Part shown: piece after piece, positions 1 through 5,826 of the stretch | How the letters are laid out: each line of letters opens with the position of its first letter | How positions within the stretch are numbered: the first letter of the stretch is position 1 | Assembly (NCBI GenBank): GCA_964396535.1 | Contig: CAYNFT010000072.1 | Coordinates: 1 to 10,942 of the forward strand | Source: CAYNFT01 sp964396535 | GTDB taxonomy: Bacteria; Chloroflexota; Dehalococcoidia; Dehalococcoidales; UBA2162 | Direction: 5' to 3' | DNA: 10,942 bases | The notes under the pieces: model-generated | Told to the model about the DNA's origin: nothing | What the model saw: only the letters and a program-made list of their open reading frames with translations | The model's database searches: none | Program-made: the position numbers and the translations under genes

Positions 1-2
1 AA

Positions 3-197
3 ATTGATTTTGAGATAGAAGATATGGAGAGGCTGGAGCAGGAGATAGTTGAGAAGTATGTTAAGGAAAATCCCTCAAAATTCAATCCTCTTATAAATAA
101 TTTAATAGATGCTTTGTGTATAGAAAAAAAAGAGGATGAGACATCAAATGATTTCAATTCGAGATTGTTTCACTGCCTGCATGGCAGCAGCAACTGA
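3..197 (+). CDS. C-terminal part of an unknown protein, entering from the left edge
   Basis: An open frame without a start enters at the left edge and continues for 64 codons to a TGA at 195-197. I do not recognise the protein. The first ~48 residues are rich in Glu, Lys, Asn and Ile (for example DMERLEQEIVEKYVKEN) and look like a soluble helical tail. The DNA to about position 145 is clearly AT-rich, unlike the DNA that follows. The last ~15 codons are antisense to the truncated fabF, so the native end of this protein has probably been replaced by fabF-derived sequence. It may be the real tail of a gene carried by an inserted or rearranged segment, or a chance frame. An in-frame ATG at 24 is an unlikely start, since the frame is open upstream. 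Confidence 0.45.
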   Translation: MDFEIEDMERLEQEIVEKYVKENPSKFNPLINNLIDALCIEKKEDETSNDFNSRLFHCLHGSSN

Positions 198-437
198 CAG
201 TTGGGAGAAGCGGTCCATACGGCGGGCTTCCTTGCGTTCCATATAGTTGGTAGGCTCAAATCCCTTTACCTCGCCGGCTATCCTGGTCTCGAAGTTCTCG
301 GCATCAAAGAGGGTTATGCGGTCTATGCCGGACTTGCCGGCAATAAGATTTTTCCAGGTGGTAGCCATATCCAGGCCAAGCGGACAGAAACAGCCTATCC
401 CGCATACCACTACTCTATTAGTGAGATTATTTACCAA
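144..437 (-). pseudogene. fabF: fabF, 3-oxoacyl-ACP synthase II, N-terminal fragment only
   Basis: The 97-residue product matches the N-terminus of KAS II (FabF), the condensing enzyme that elongates acyl-ACP in fatty acid synthesis. Landmarks are VVVCGIG..CPLG near residues 9-21, the AGKSGIDRI stretch, AGEVKGFEPTNYM and the family signature ERKEARRMDRF near residue 70. A complete FabF has about 410 residues; here the frame stops at 144 after VKQSRIEII, so the catalytic Cys-His-His residues are all missing. The start is TTG at 437, supported by an AAGGCGG ribosome binding site (443-449, 5-base spacing) and by a good upstream promoter. The loss coincides with an abrupt change to AT-rich DNA, so a rearrangement, insertion or assembly join cut the gene near 147-160. 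It is presumably non-functional unless the rest lies elsewhere. Confidence 0.85.
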
Positions 438-474
438 AGTTACCGCCTTAGTTTGCTAGCTTGAAATCAGGATT

Positions 475-504
475 AGTATAATGTATTTACAGATGGGGAG
501 TCAA
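475..504 (-). promoter_or_regulatory. Predicted sigma-70 promoter of the fabF fragment
   Basis: On the minus strand a TTGACT -35 box (499-504) and a TATACT -10 box (475-480) are separated by 18 bases; each matches consensus at 5 of 6 positions. The expected transcript start near 468 leaves a leader of about 30 bases that contains the AAGGCGG ribosome binding site. Confidence 0.55.
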
Positions 505-540
505 TCTAGGAATGAGGGAGGTTATTTAGCAAGGGGATTA

Positions 541-614
541 AAAGGGGCGAAGCCCCTTTAAGAAGTTTCCCCCCTTCCCTTTATCAAGGGGAAGGGGGTT
601 AGGGGGATGGGGTT
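541..614 (+). repeat. Two-hairpin dispersed repeat, copy 1
   Basis: A GAA-loop hairpin (AAAGGGGC 541-548 / GCCCCTTT 552-559, 8-base-pair stem) is followed after about ten bases by a C-rich/G-rich hairpin (570-581 / 586-598, one bulged G) and then by the tail AGGGGGATGGGGTT (601-614). The same order of parts occurs at 3185-3261 with different stem sequences, so this is a repeat family and not an isolated hairpin. It lies in the gap between fabF and mtaB, ending 62 bases before the mtaB ATG. Neither hairpin has a following T-run, so neither is a standard terminator. A palindromic REP- or MITE-like element is most likely; no transposase is nearby. Confidence 0.75.
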
Positions 615-676
615 GGTAAACAATCTCGAATGGCGTGTGTTTACTTACTGTGGTAAGGTGGGTAAAAATTGCAAGT

Positions 677-1936
677 ATGAAGATTGCTTTAGAAACTTTA
701 GGCTGTAAACTAAACCAGGCGGAGACAGAGCTTTTAGCTAGGCAATTTGTTGAGGCGGGACATATACTGGTATCTTCCGTAGATGAGGCTGACATCTACA
801 TACTGAACACCTGCACGGTTACTCATATCGCCGACGTCAAATCACGCCACTTGCTCAGACTGGCTCATCGCCGAAACGCCAATGCTCTGGTGGTGGCTAC
901 GGGTTGCTATGCTCAACGGGTGCCCCAGGAGCTGGCTCAGATTGAGGGGGTTAGTCTGGTCGCGGGTAACAATGAGAAACCCCATTTGCGGCAACTGTTA
1001 GAAGAGTCTGGTTGCCTACGAAACCCAACCTCCGTTCAGGGAGACTACGCTACTGACTATGAATCTGTATTCAGGACTCGTGCCTTCATCAAGGTTCAGG
1101 ATGGCTGTAACAACTTTTGCTCCTACTGTATTATTCCGCTGGTGCGGGGAAGGGAGAAATGCCTGCCCGTGGACCAGGTTATAACTGAGGTCAGGCATCG
1201 GGTGGCCAGTGGCGCTAAGGAGGTGGTATTAACCGGAACTGAGATTGGTTCGTATAATTACAACGGCACTGGTCTAAAGAGTTTGCTTGAACATATCCTG
1301 ATTGAGACTGGTGTGACCAGGTTACGCCTCTCCTCCCTCCAGCCCCAGCAAATCTCCCCCGAACTTATCGGGCTATGGCATGACCAGAGGCTGTGTCCCC
1401 ACTTTCACCTCTCCCTGCAGAGTGGCAGTGATGCTGTGCTCAGGCGGATGAAGCGGCGCTACTGCGCTGGCGATTATCGGGAAGCAGTATCCTTAATTCG
1501 GGCTCTGGTGCCCGATGTTGCCATCACCACCGATATTATTGTCGGCTTTCCCGGCGAGACTGAGGAGGAGTTTGAAGAAAGCTATGAGTTCTGTCGCCAG
1601 ATGGGATTTGCCCGAATTCACGTCTTTCCTTACTCCCCGCGTCGGGGAACCGAAGCCGCACGGACGCCAACCCGCGTGCCAGATAGTGTCAAGACGCAAC
1701 GAAATCAAAATCTACGGGCTTTAGCCAGGGAATGTGCCCAAGACTATAGTCAAAGGTTCTTAGGCAGGTCTATGAGCGTATTATGGGAAAAACAGTCCGG
1801 CGGCATCTGGTCCGGCCACACCGGCAACTATATCAAAATATATACTAAAAGCACCAAAGATTTAACCAATAAGCTCACACCCGTAAAACTAATGGAAATA
1901 TATAAAGATGGGGTATGGGGGGAGATGGCTGAATAG
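677..1936 (+). CDS. mtaB: tRNA t6A37 methylthiotransferase MtaB (radical SAM)
   Basis: MtaB-family enzymes convert N6-threonylcarbamoyladenosine at position 37 of ANN-decoding tRNAs to the 2-methylthio form, using two 4Fe-4S clusters and S-adenosylmethionine in the cytosol. The N-terminal UPF0004 domain has the three cluster cysteines C10 (TLGCKLNQ), C46 (NTCTVT) and C77 (TGCYAQ). GCKLNQ favours MtaB over MiaB, which usually has GCQMN. The radical SAM motif CxxxCxxC is C144-C148-C151 (DGCNNFCSYC). The last ~59 residues form a TRAM-like RNA-binding tail. Length (419 residues) and order are normal for the family. I chose ATG at 677 because the homology begins with MKIALETLGC; the frame is open further upstream without similarity. 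The best Shine-Dalgarno-like run (AAGGTGGG, 655-662) lies too far away, 14 bases. It seems to be a single-gene unit. Confidence 0.92.
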   Translation: MKIALETLGCKLNQAETELLARQFVEAGHILVSSVDEADIYILNTCTVTHIADVKSRHLLRLAHRRNANALVVATGCYAQRVPQELAQIEGVSLVAGNNEKPHLRQLLEESGCLRNPTSVQGDYATDYESVFRTRAFIKVQDGCNNFCSYCIIPLVRGREKCLPVDQVITEVRHRVASGAKEVVLTGTEIGSYNYNGTGLKSLLEHILIETGVTRLRLSSLQPQQISPELIGLWHDQRLCPHFHLSLQSGSDAVLRRMKRRYCAGDYREAVSLIRALVPDVAITTDIIVGFPGETEEEFEESYEFCRQMGFARIHVFPYSPRRGTEAARTPTRVPDSVKTQRNQNLRALARECAQDYSQRFLGRSMSVLWEKQSGGIWSGHTGNYIKIYTKSTKDLTNKLTPVKLMEIYKDGVWGEMAE

Positions 1937-1975
1937 CTGAAAACCGTCTATTGTTGCTTTATTGTGTTTCTTCCG

Positions 1976-1997
1976 TTAGCAAATTATCGCTAATTTT
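1976..1997 (+). terminator. Weak candidate terminator after mtaB
   Basis: TTAGC (1976-1980) and GCTAA (1989-1993) can pair around an 8-base loop and are followed by TTTT (1994-1997). The stem is only 5 base pairs and AT-rich, so this is tentative; it is placed well, 40 bases after the mtaB stop and before the next promoter. Confidence 0.25.
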
Positions 1998-2008
1998 GGT
2001 TAGCATCG

Positions 2009-2037
2009 TTGACAAAACCTTAGGAACAATGTATAGA
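2009..2037 (+). promoter_or_regulatory. Strong sigma-70 promoter of the DUF2971 gene, predicted leaderless
   Basis: A perfect -35 box TTGACA (2009-2014), a 17-base spacer and a -10 box TATAGA (2032-2037) sit directly before the ATG at 2046. Transcription should start about 7 bases after the -10 box, at 2043-2046, giving an mRNA with virtually no leader. No convincing Shine-Dalgarno is present (only GAGTG at 2036-2040, overlapping the -10 box). Confidence 0.7.
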
Positions 2038-2045
2038 GTGTAAAT

Positions 2046-3089
2046 ATGGAAAGTACTGAAGATATTAGACAAGTTATAGCTCGACGACAAGAACAGATTG
2101 CTAGTCGCGAATATGATTCATATTTCAAGTATTTTAGCGATAAAGACGAAGTTATGGAGGGGATTTTTAAGGAACAAAAGGTTAGATTCACGCAACCCCG
2201 AGCGTTGAATGATCCTCTTGAATTCAACCCAACGATGCGGTTTCAGGGCAATACAAATAGTTACTGCTTCTACGACCTTGACGGTAATGTATTCCCAAGT
2301 ATCGAGTTTTTCTTCCGCGTTCAGATAATCGAGTCCCAGATAAACGAATACGGTATATTATCACTCACCAAGATACCAGATTCATTTGATATGTGGAGCC
2401 AATATGCAAATGGCCATAGAGGATTCGTAATTGAGTTCAAGAATGATTTTTATAGCCATCCCTTCATGAAATCAAAAGCAGGTGACCAGTATCCTGTGCG
2501 GAAAGTTGAATATGTTGACGATTATTCCATTTGCCTTGACGACCTTGTAGATAAAAACCATGAAATACCAGTAGAAGTTCTCCATAATGAACTCTTTTTT
2601 AAGAAGACTTCACGTTGGGAATATGAAGATGAGTATCGAATGCTTAGACCATTGGCAGACTCTCCAGATTATCAGCCATCCCCAAAAAACTACCCCTACA
2701 TAGATGTCGGCGTCTATCGGTTTCCATTTGACTGGGATTGCGTTTCGTCTATTATACTTGGTGCCAATATGTCAACAGAAAACAAGAGAAAAATTGTAGA
2801 ATCCTGCAAGGAGCATAATATCCACCTGTCTCAAGCCCATATAATTCGAGACCTCAAGGACAGGTTTGGTAAACCAAGTACAATTCTCATTTTTGGAATT
2901 GATGAATTTATGAATGAAGAGAAATATTTGCAGGCTAAGCCCCAATTATTTTGTACTGACATTGTTAAGGTTAGTCACAAATATAACGAGCTTAATATTG
3001 CCCAGATAACTGATTTACCCTACTACAAAGATTATGAAAATATTGTTAATCAGCTCTACAGCAACTTAAAGGAAGGTAGGAATATCTAG
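2046..3089 (+). CDS. DUF2971 domain-containing protein
   Basis: The 347-residue product shows the ordered blocks of the DUF2971 family: YFKYF at 26-30, RFTQPRALNDPLEF at 47-60, GILSLTKIPDSFDMWSQYANGHRGFVIEF-type sequence at 103-131 and WEYEDEYRML at 191-200. The biochemical role of the family is unknown. No signal peptide or membrane segment is visible, so it should be cytosolic. The conserved polar positions (N55, D56, E59, W117, Y120, H124, G126, E194, E196, R198) look like an active or binding site, which is an inference. The gene is more AT-rich than mtaB on its left and sits alone between mtaB and a repeat, which suggests acquisition by transfer. It has its own strong promoter with the ATG at the predicted transcript start. 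Members of this family occur sporadically in accessory regions, but nothing here places it in a known system. Confidence 0.85.
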   Translation: MESTEDIRQVIARRQEQIASREYDSYFKYFSDKDEVMEGIFKEQKVRFTQPRALNDPLEFNPTMRFQGNTNSYCFYDLDGNVFPSIEFFFRVQIIESQINEYGILSLTKIPDSFDMWSQYANGHRGFVIEFKNDFYSHPFMKSKAGDQYPVRKVEYVDDYSICLDDLVDKNHEIPVEVLHNELFFKKTSRWEYEDEYRMLRPLADSPDYQPSPKNYPYIDVGVYRFPFDWDCVSSIILGANMSTENKRKIVESCKEHNIHLSQAHIIRDLKDRFGKPSTILIFGIDEFMNEEKYLQAKPQLFCTDIVKVSHKYNELNIAQITDLPYYKDYENIVNQLYSNLKEGRNI

Positions 3090-3184
3090 AATCGATGTCC
3101 TACTAATCATACGCTATTAAAATTGCCCTCCACCCCCAGCACCACCTCTCTTTCAATCTATCACTGGAAACAGAGAGTGAGTAA

Positions 3185-3261
3185 GGAAGAGAGGCGAAGC
3201 CTCTCTTCCAACATACTTCCCCCTCTCCTTTTAAGGAGAGGGGGATACAGGGGGTGAGGTT
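3185..3261 (+). repeat. Two-hairpin dispersed repeat, copy 2
   Basis: GGAAGAGAGGC (3185-3195) pairs perfectly with GCCTCTCTTCC (3199-3209) around a GAA loop. CCCCCTCTCCTT (3219-3230) pairs perfectly with AAGGAGAGGGGG (3233-3244), and AGGGGGTGAGGTT (3249-3261) follows. Order, GAA loop and tail agree with the copy at 541-614, and the orientation is the same. The element may begin further left: CCCTCCACCCCC (3126-3137) resembles the reverse complement of the tail, suggesting imperfect terminal inverted repeats and a total length near 135 bases. It ends 61 bases before the ATG at 3323. It is probably a MITE- or REP-like element; it could also slow transcription leaving the DUF2971 gene, but it lacks a T-run. 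Confidence 0.75.
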
Positions 3262-3284
3262 AAAATAAATAATTTGTTTTTCGC

Positions 3285-3314
3285 TTGCCAGCAAAACCAG
3301 CAAGGGAATATAAT
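3285..3314 (+). promoter_or_regulatory. Predicted sigma-70 promoter of the Lrp/AsnC-domain gene, predicted leaderless
   Basis: TTGCCA (3285-3290) and a perfect TATAAT (3309-3314) are separated by 18 bases. The transcript should start near 3321, and the ATG is at 3323, so the mRNA would be leaderless. The only Shine-Dalgarno-like run, AAGGGA (3302-3307), lies upstream of the predicted start and about 15 bases from the ATG. Confidence 0.65.
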
Positions 3315-3322
3315 ATTTCTAT

Positions 3323-3556
3323 ATGGTAAAGGGTTATCTTCTTATCAAGCTGGTTCCAGGACTGGAATCCGATGCTCTGTCCCAGATTCGAGCCACCAAT
3401 GGAGTCCGGGAAGTAAACCTCGTCTTCGGACAGTGGGACGCAATCGCCGTAGCTGAAGCCAAGACCCTCTTTGAGCTAACCAAGATAGTCGTTGGCGAAG
3501 TCCGCGGCGTTCAGGGTGTCCAGGATACGACCACACTGCTGGAAGCTGAGATATAG
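3323..3556 (+). CDS. Stand-alone Lrp/AsnC-type ligand-binding (RAM) domain protein
   Basis: The 77-residue product corresponds to the C-terminal effector-binding domain of Lrp/AsnC regulators without the helix-turn-helix. It has the alpha-beta pattern typical of the domain: GYLLIKLVPG, then IRATNGVREVNLVFGQWDAIAVAEA, then LTKIVVGEVRGVQGVQDTTTLLEAEI at the end. Such single-domain proteins form dimers and higher oligomers, and some bind amino acids; they cannot bind DNA alone and may modulate full-length regulators or enzymes. The ligand here is unknown. The length is normal for stand-alone members, so it is not a truncated regulator. The gene is monocistronic, follows a repeat element, has its own promoter, and ends 32 bases from the convergent acetyltransferase gene. 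Confidence 0.85.
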   Translation: MVKGYLLIKLVPGLESDALSQIRATNGVREVNLVFGQWDAIAVAEAKTLFELTKIVVGEVRGVQGVQDTTTLLEAEI

Positions 3557-3588
3557 GGGTTTCTGACCAGAAGGGACAGAACATTTAA

Positions 3589-4086
3589 CTAGGGGTGGGG
3601 CTGGGTTGCCCCCACATCCATCCCCAGAACCACCGAGGTCTCAATCTGGCGCTGGGGAATATCCCAGTAGGTTTGTAAAAGCTCATCCTTGTCGGGTAGA
3701 AGGGTAAAGCCGTGTTTCTGGTAGAAATCAATTGCCCAGTGAGCATCAGCCCATGTCCCCACCAGCAGGCGAGAAGTAGTAACCAGACCCTCAACGTGAT
3801 TCAGGAGCTTACTGCCTATGCCCTGTTGCTGCCACTGGGGTAATACATAAGCATGGCGGATAAGGGTAACATCCTTAATCGGCTCTAACCCTATTACCCC
3901 GACAAGCTCTGTGTTCACTTCCCAGCCAAGGAAGTCCATGCGCTTCATTTCCTGCTTAAGTTCATCCATAGGCATATAAGGCTGATGATAACGGTCAGAC
4001 GGTATAACACCTTCATAGGCTTTAGCCGCTTCGTTGATGATAAAGTGTATCCTTTCAGTTTCATCAGATTGGCATTTACGAATCAT
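3589..4086 (-). CDS. GNAT family N-acetyltransferase
   Basis: The 165-residue product has the GNAT fold signature. Motif A is Q86-x-x-G89-x-G91 (QQQGIGSKLL), which holds the pyrophosphate of acetyl-CoA, preceded by the strand RHAYVLPQWQ. Motif B is IDFYQKHGF. An N-terminal helix (MIRKCQSDETERIHFIINEA) begins the domain. The substrate cannot be told from sequence; small-molecule or protein acetylation are both possible. The frame is open to an ATG at 4158, but that codon sits beside the predicted -10 box, so I chose ATG 4086, where homology to the family begins; a GGTGGT about ten bases before it is a weak ribosome binding site. The gene is divergent from the PEPCK-like operon, and both promoters overlap in one dyad, so the two units may be co-regulated. 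Confidence 0.85.
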   Translation of the reverse strand: MIRKCQSDETERIHFIINEAAKAYEGVIPSDRYHQPYMPMDELKQEMKRMDFLGWEVNTELVGVIGLEPIKDVTLIRHAYVLPQWQQQGIGSKLLNHVEGLVTTSRLLVGTWADAHWAIDFYQKHGFTLLPDKDELLQTYWDIPQRQIETSVVLGMDVGATQPHP

Positions 4087-4148
4087 AAAGACTGTTACCA
4101 CCATGCAGATTTTAACTAAAAACCAGGCGTCAACTGGGAACGTAACCC

Positions 4149-4172
4149 ATTGTAGCATATATGTGCTATAAT
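4149..4172. promoter_or_regulatory. Back-to-back extended -10 promoters within a 24-base dyad
   Basis: On the plus strand TGCTATAAT (4164-4172) is a perfect extended -10 box for the PEPCK-like operon. On the minus strand TGCTACAAT (4157 down to 4149) is an extended -10 box for the acetyltransferase gene. Together they form inverted arms ATTGTAGCA and TGCTATAAT around TATATG, with one mismatch in nine positions. Neither side has a clear -35 box, as is usual for extended -10 promoters. The dyad could also be an operator controlling both directions. Confidence 0.5.
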
Positions 4173-4215
4173 TTAGAACGAGATTACAAAAACTTACAAA
4201 GGATGGAGATTTAAA

Positions 4216-5814
4216 GTGCCAGAGTTTAATCTAAACCAGTTTATTCAGACTGCTGACAGAATCAGAGAAAAGGCAATAGAGGAAGACCGACTAACAAATA
4301 ACCCCTCTACTGAATCAATGAGACTGCTTATGGAAAAGCAACCCGGGGTCAGGAAAACAAAGTATGGGAATTTTGTTGCTGAAAGTGAACCTACCTCCAG
4401 GTCTGCTATGTTCACCAAGAATAGCGTTGACCATTCCTTTGGTAAGAAAGAAATGGAGCTGCTGGCACAGTGCGAAAGAGCTCTGGCCAAAGAACGATTG
4501 ATTTCAATTGATAAAATTGTGGGTAATGTAAACAGTGACATAACGGTCAGGCTGATTGTTCCTGAGCGTTTTGTCCATCTCGCCTATGGCGGAGGGAACC
4601 TTTTTATACCTCCTAAGGGCGAGGTCAAAGAACCAACTTATCAAATCATATTTTTCGCTGATGAAGCTTATAAAGCTAACAGTAACAAGCCGCTTCCTGA
4701 GAAAGATATCACCATAAGATTGGCGATGCTGCCTGACGGAAGGTTTGTCAAGATAATCAGGAACGGCAACTACATAGGTGAGTATAAGAAAGGCGTTTTC
4801 GCCGCCGAAGACTGGGCAGCTAAGACTAGAAGAGGAGGCGTCTTCTTACACGCTGGCTGTAGAGAAGACTATCTTCAATCAGTGCACGGGGACTACAGGA
4901 CCGTGAGAACCTTGCTGGTTGCCTTAAGTGCCAACGGTAAGACAACTACCACCTGCCGGATATCGGCCAGGAAGGGTAATGAGAAATCGTGGCTGATACA
5001 GGACGATGGAGGGACACTCATGCCCGATGGTTCTTTTCACGGATTTGAAGCTGGGGGGGTATTTGTCAAAACGGAAGGCGTTAATCCTGGAGACCAGCCC
5101 GAAATATTCTATGGTTTATTAAAACCGGAAACAGTCTGTGAAAATGTTTATGTGACTGAGGACGGAGATTTTGATTTTTACAATTTCCAGAGAACATCAA
5201 ACGGTAGAGCAGTCATACTTAGAAGAGATTTCATGCATGCCAGCCCTTATATTGATGTGGATAGGATTGATAATCTGATTATTATTACCAGAGGGCCGTT
5301 AATTCCGGCAATATCAAAACTAACCCGTGAGCAGGCGGTAGCCCTGATGGTTTTGGGACAGGCGATGGAATCTTCGGCTGGTGACCCAACTAAGGCTGGA
5401 ACAATCAGAAGCGAGTTTTTCTATGACCCCTTTGTCGCTGGTGATTTAGCCGAGCACGCCAATATCTTTTATGAAATAGTAAAAGGCCTTCCTCACCTAA
5501 ATTTCTATTTGCTAAATACCGGGGGAATCGGTGAAGGAGAGCATTACAGAGATATAAGGTTAGAATTCACCATGGGGATATTGGATTCCTTGCTAAGAGG
5601 GGGGTTTGAAGATTGGAGAGATTCTCCTACTGGATTTCAGACGCCGGCAGCGATTCGGGTTGTTGATGATATTTATCTGCACCCTGAAAAGCTATATTCG
5701 AGCAGTGAATTTGCAGAAAAACAAAACGAACTTAATAAAATCAGATACAAAGCCGTCGCCGAATTAGGCGGTAATCTCCACGCGGATATAAGAAGAGTTT
5801 TTGGAAAAGGTTAA
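4216..5814 (+). CDS. pckA: Divergent ATP-type phosphoenolpyruvate carboxykinase-like protein
   Basis: The 532-residue product has the length and motif order of ATP-dependent PEPCK, which interconverts oxaloacetate + ATP and phosphoenolpyruvate + CO2 + ADP in gluconeogenesis or, in some anaerobes, in the carboxylating direction. SRS at 61-63 matches the substrate-binding GRSP region. GEYKKGVF (188-195) carries the metal-binding Lys. LHAGC has H212. ALSANGKTTTT (236-246) is the kinase-1a P-loop. LIQDDGG (260-266) holds the metal-binding aspartates, DQPEIFYGL (293-301) matches the PEIYNA region and R331 the NTR arginine; LIPAISKLTREQA and YLLNTG follow. Differences are Ala in place of the first P-loop Gly, AN for GT, and loss of EHGW after DD. 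GTG start at 4216 with GGATGGAG before it. A gene of unknown function follows 12 bases downstream. The family is clear; the exact substrate is not proven, and the symbol is provisional. Confidence 0.78.
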   Translation: MPEFNLNQFIQTADRIREKAIEEDRLTNNPSTESMRLLMEKQPGVRKTKYGNFVAESEPTSRSAMFTKNSVDHSFGKKEMELLAQCERALAKERLISIDKIVGNVNSDITVRLIVPERFVHLAYGGGNLFIPPKGEVKEPTYQIIFFADEAYKANSNKPLPEKDITIRLAMLPDGRFVKIIRNGNYIGEYKKGVFAAEDWAAKTRRGGVFLHAGCREDYLQSVHGDYRTVRTLLVALSANGKTTTTCRISARKGNEKSWLIQDDGGTLMPDGSFHGFEAGGVFVKTEGVNPGDQPEIFYGLLKPETVCENVYVTEDGDFDFYNFQRTSNGRAVILRRDFMHASPYIDVDRIDNLIIITRGPLIPAISKLTREQAVALMVLGQAMESSAGDPTKAGTIRSEFFYDPFVAGDLAEHANIFYEIVKGLPHLNFYLLNTGGIGEGEHYRDIRLEFTMGILDSLLRGGFEDWRDSPTGFQTPAAIRVVDDIYLHPEKLYSSSEFAEKQNELNKIRYKAVAELGGNLHADIRRVFGKG

Positions 5815-5826
5815 GTAAAGATAGGG

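Noticed and set aside
538..795. Minus-strand frame with a PPNPLPLDKGKGG-like segment; a similar one occurs at 3103-3303.
   Set aside because: Both come from antisense reading of the two-hairpin repeats and adjoining DNA. Such segments are often mispredicted as proteins.
3557..3588. TTCTG/CAGAA pairing between the Lrp/AsnC-domain and acetyltransferase genes as a bidirectional terminator.
   Set aside because: The stem is only five base pairs with a 10-base loop and there is no T-run on either strand.
4087..4158. The longer N-terminus of the acetyltransferase (ATG 4158).
   Set aside because: The added residues do not fit the GNAT start, and the ATG lies at the predicted -10 box, upstream of the expected transcript start.
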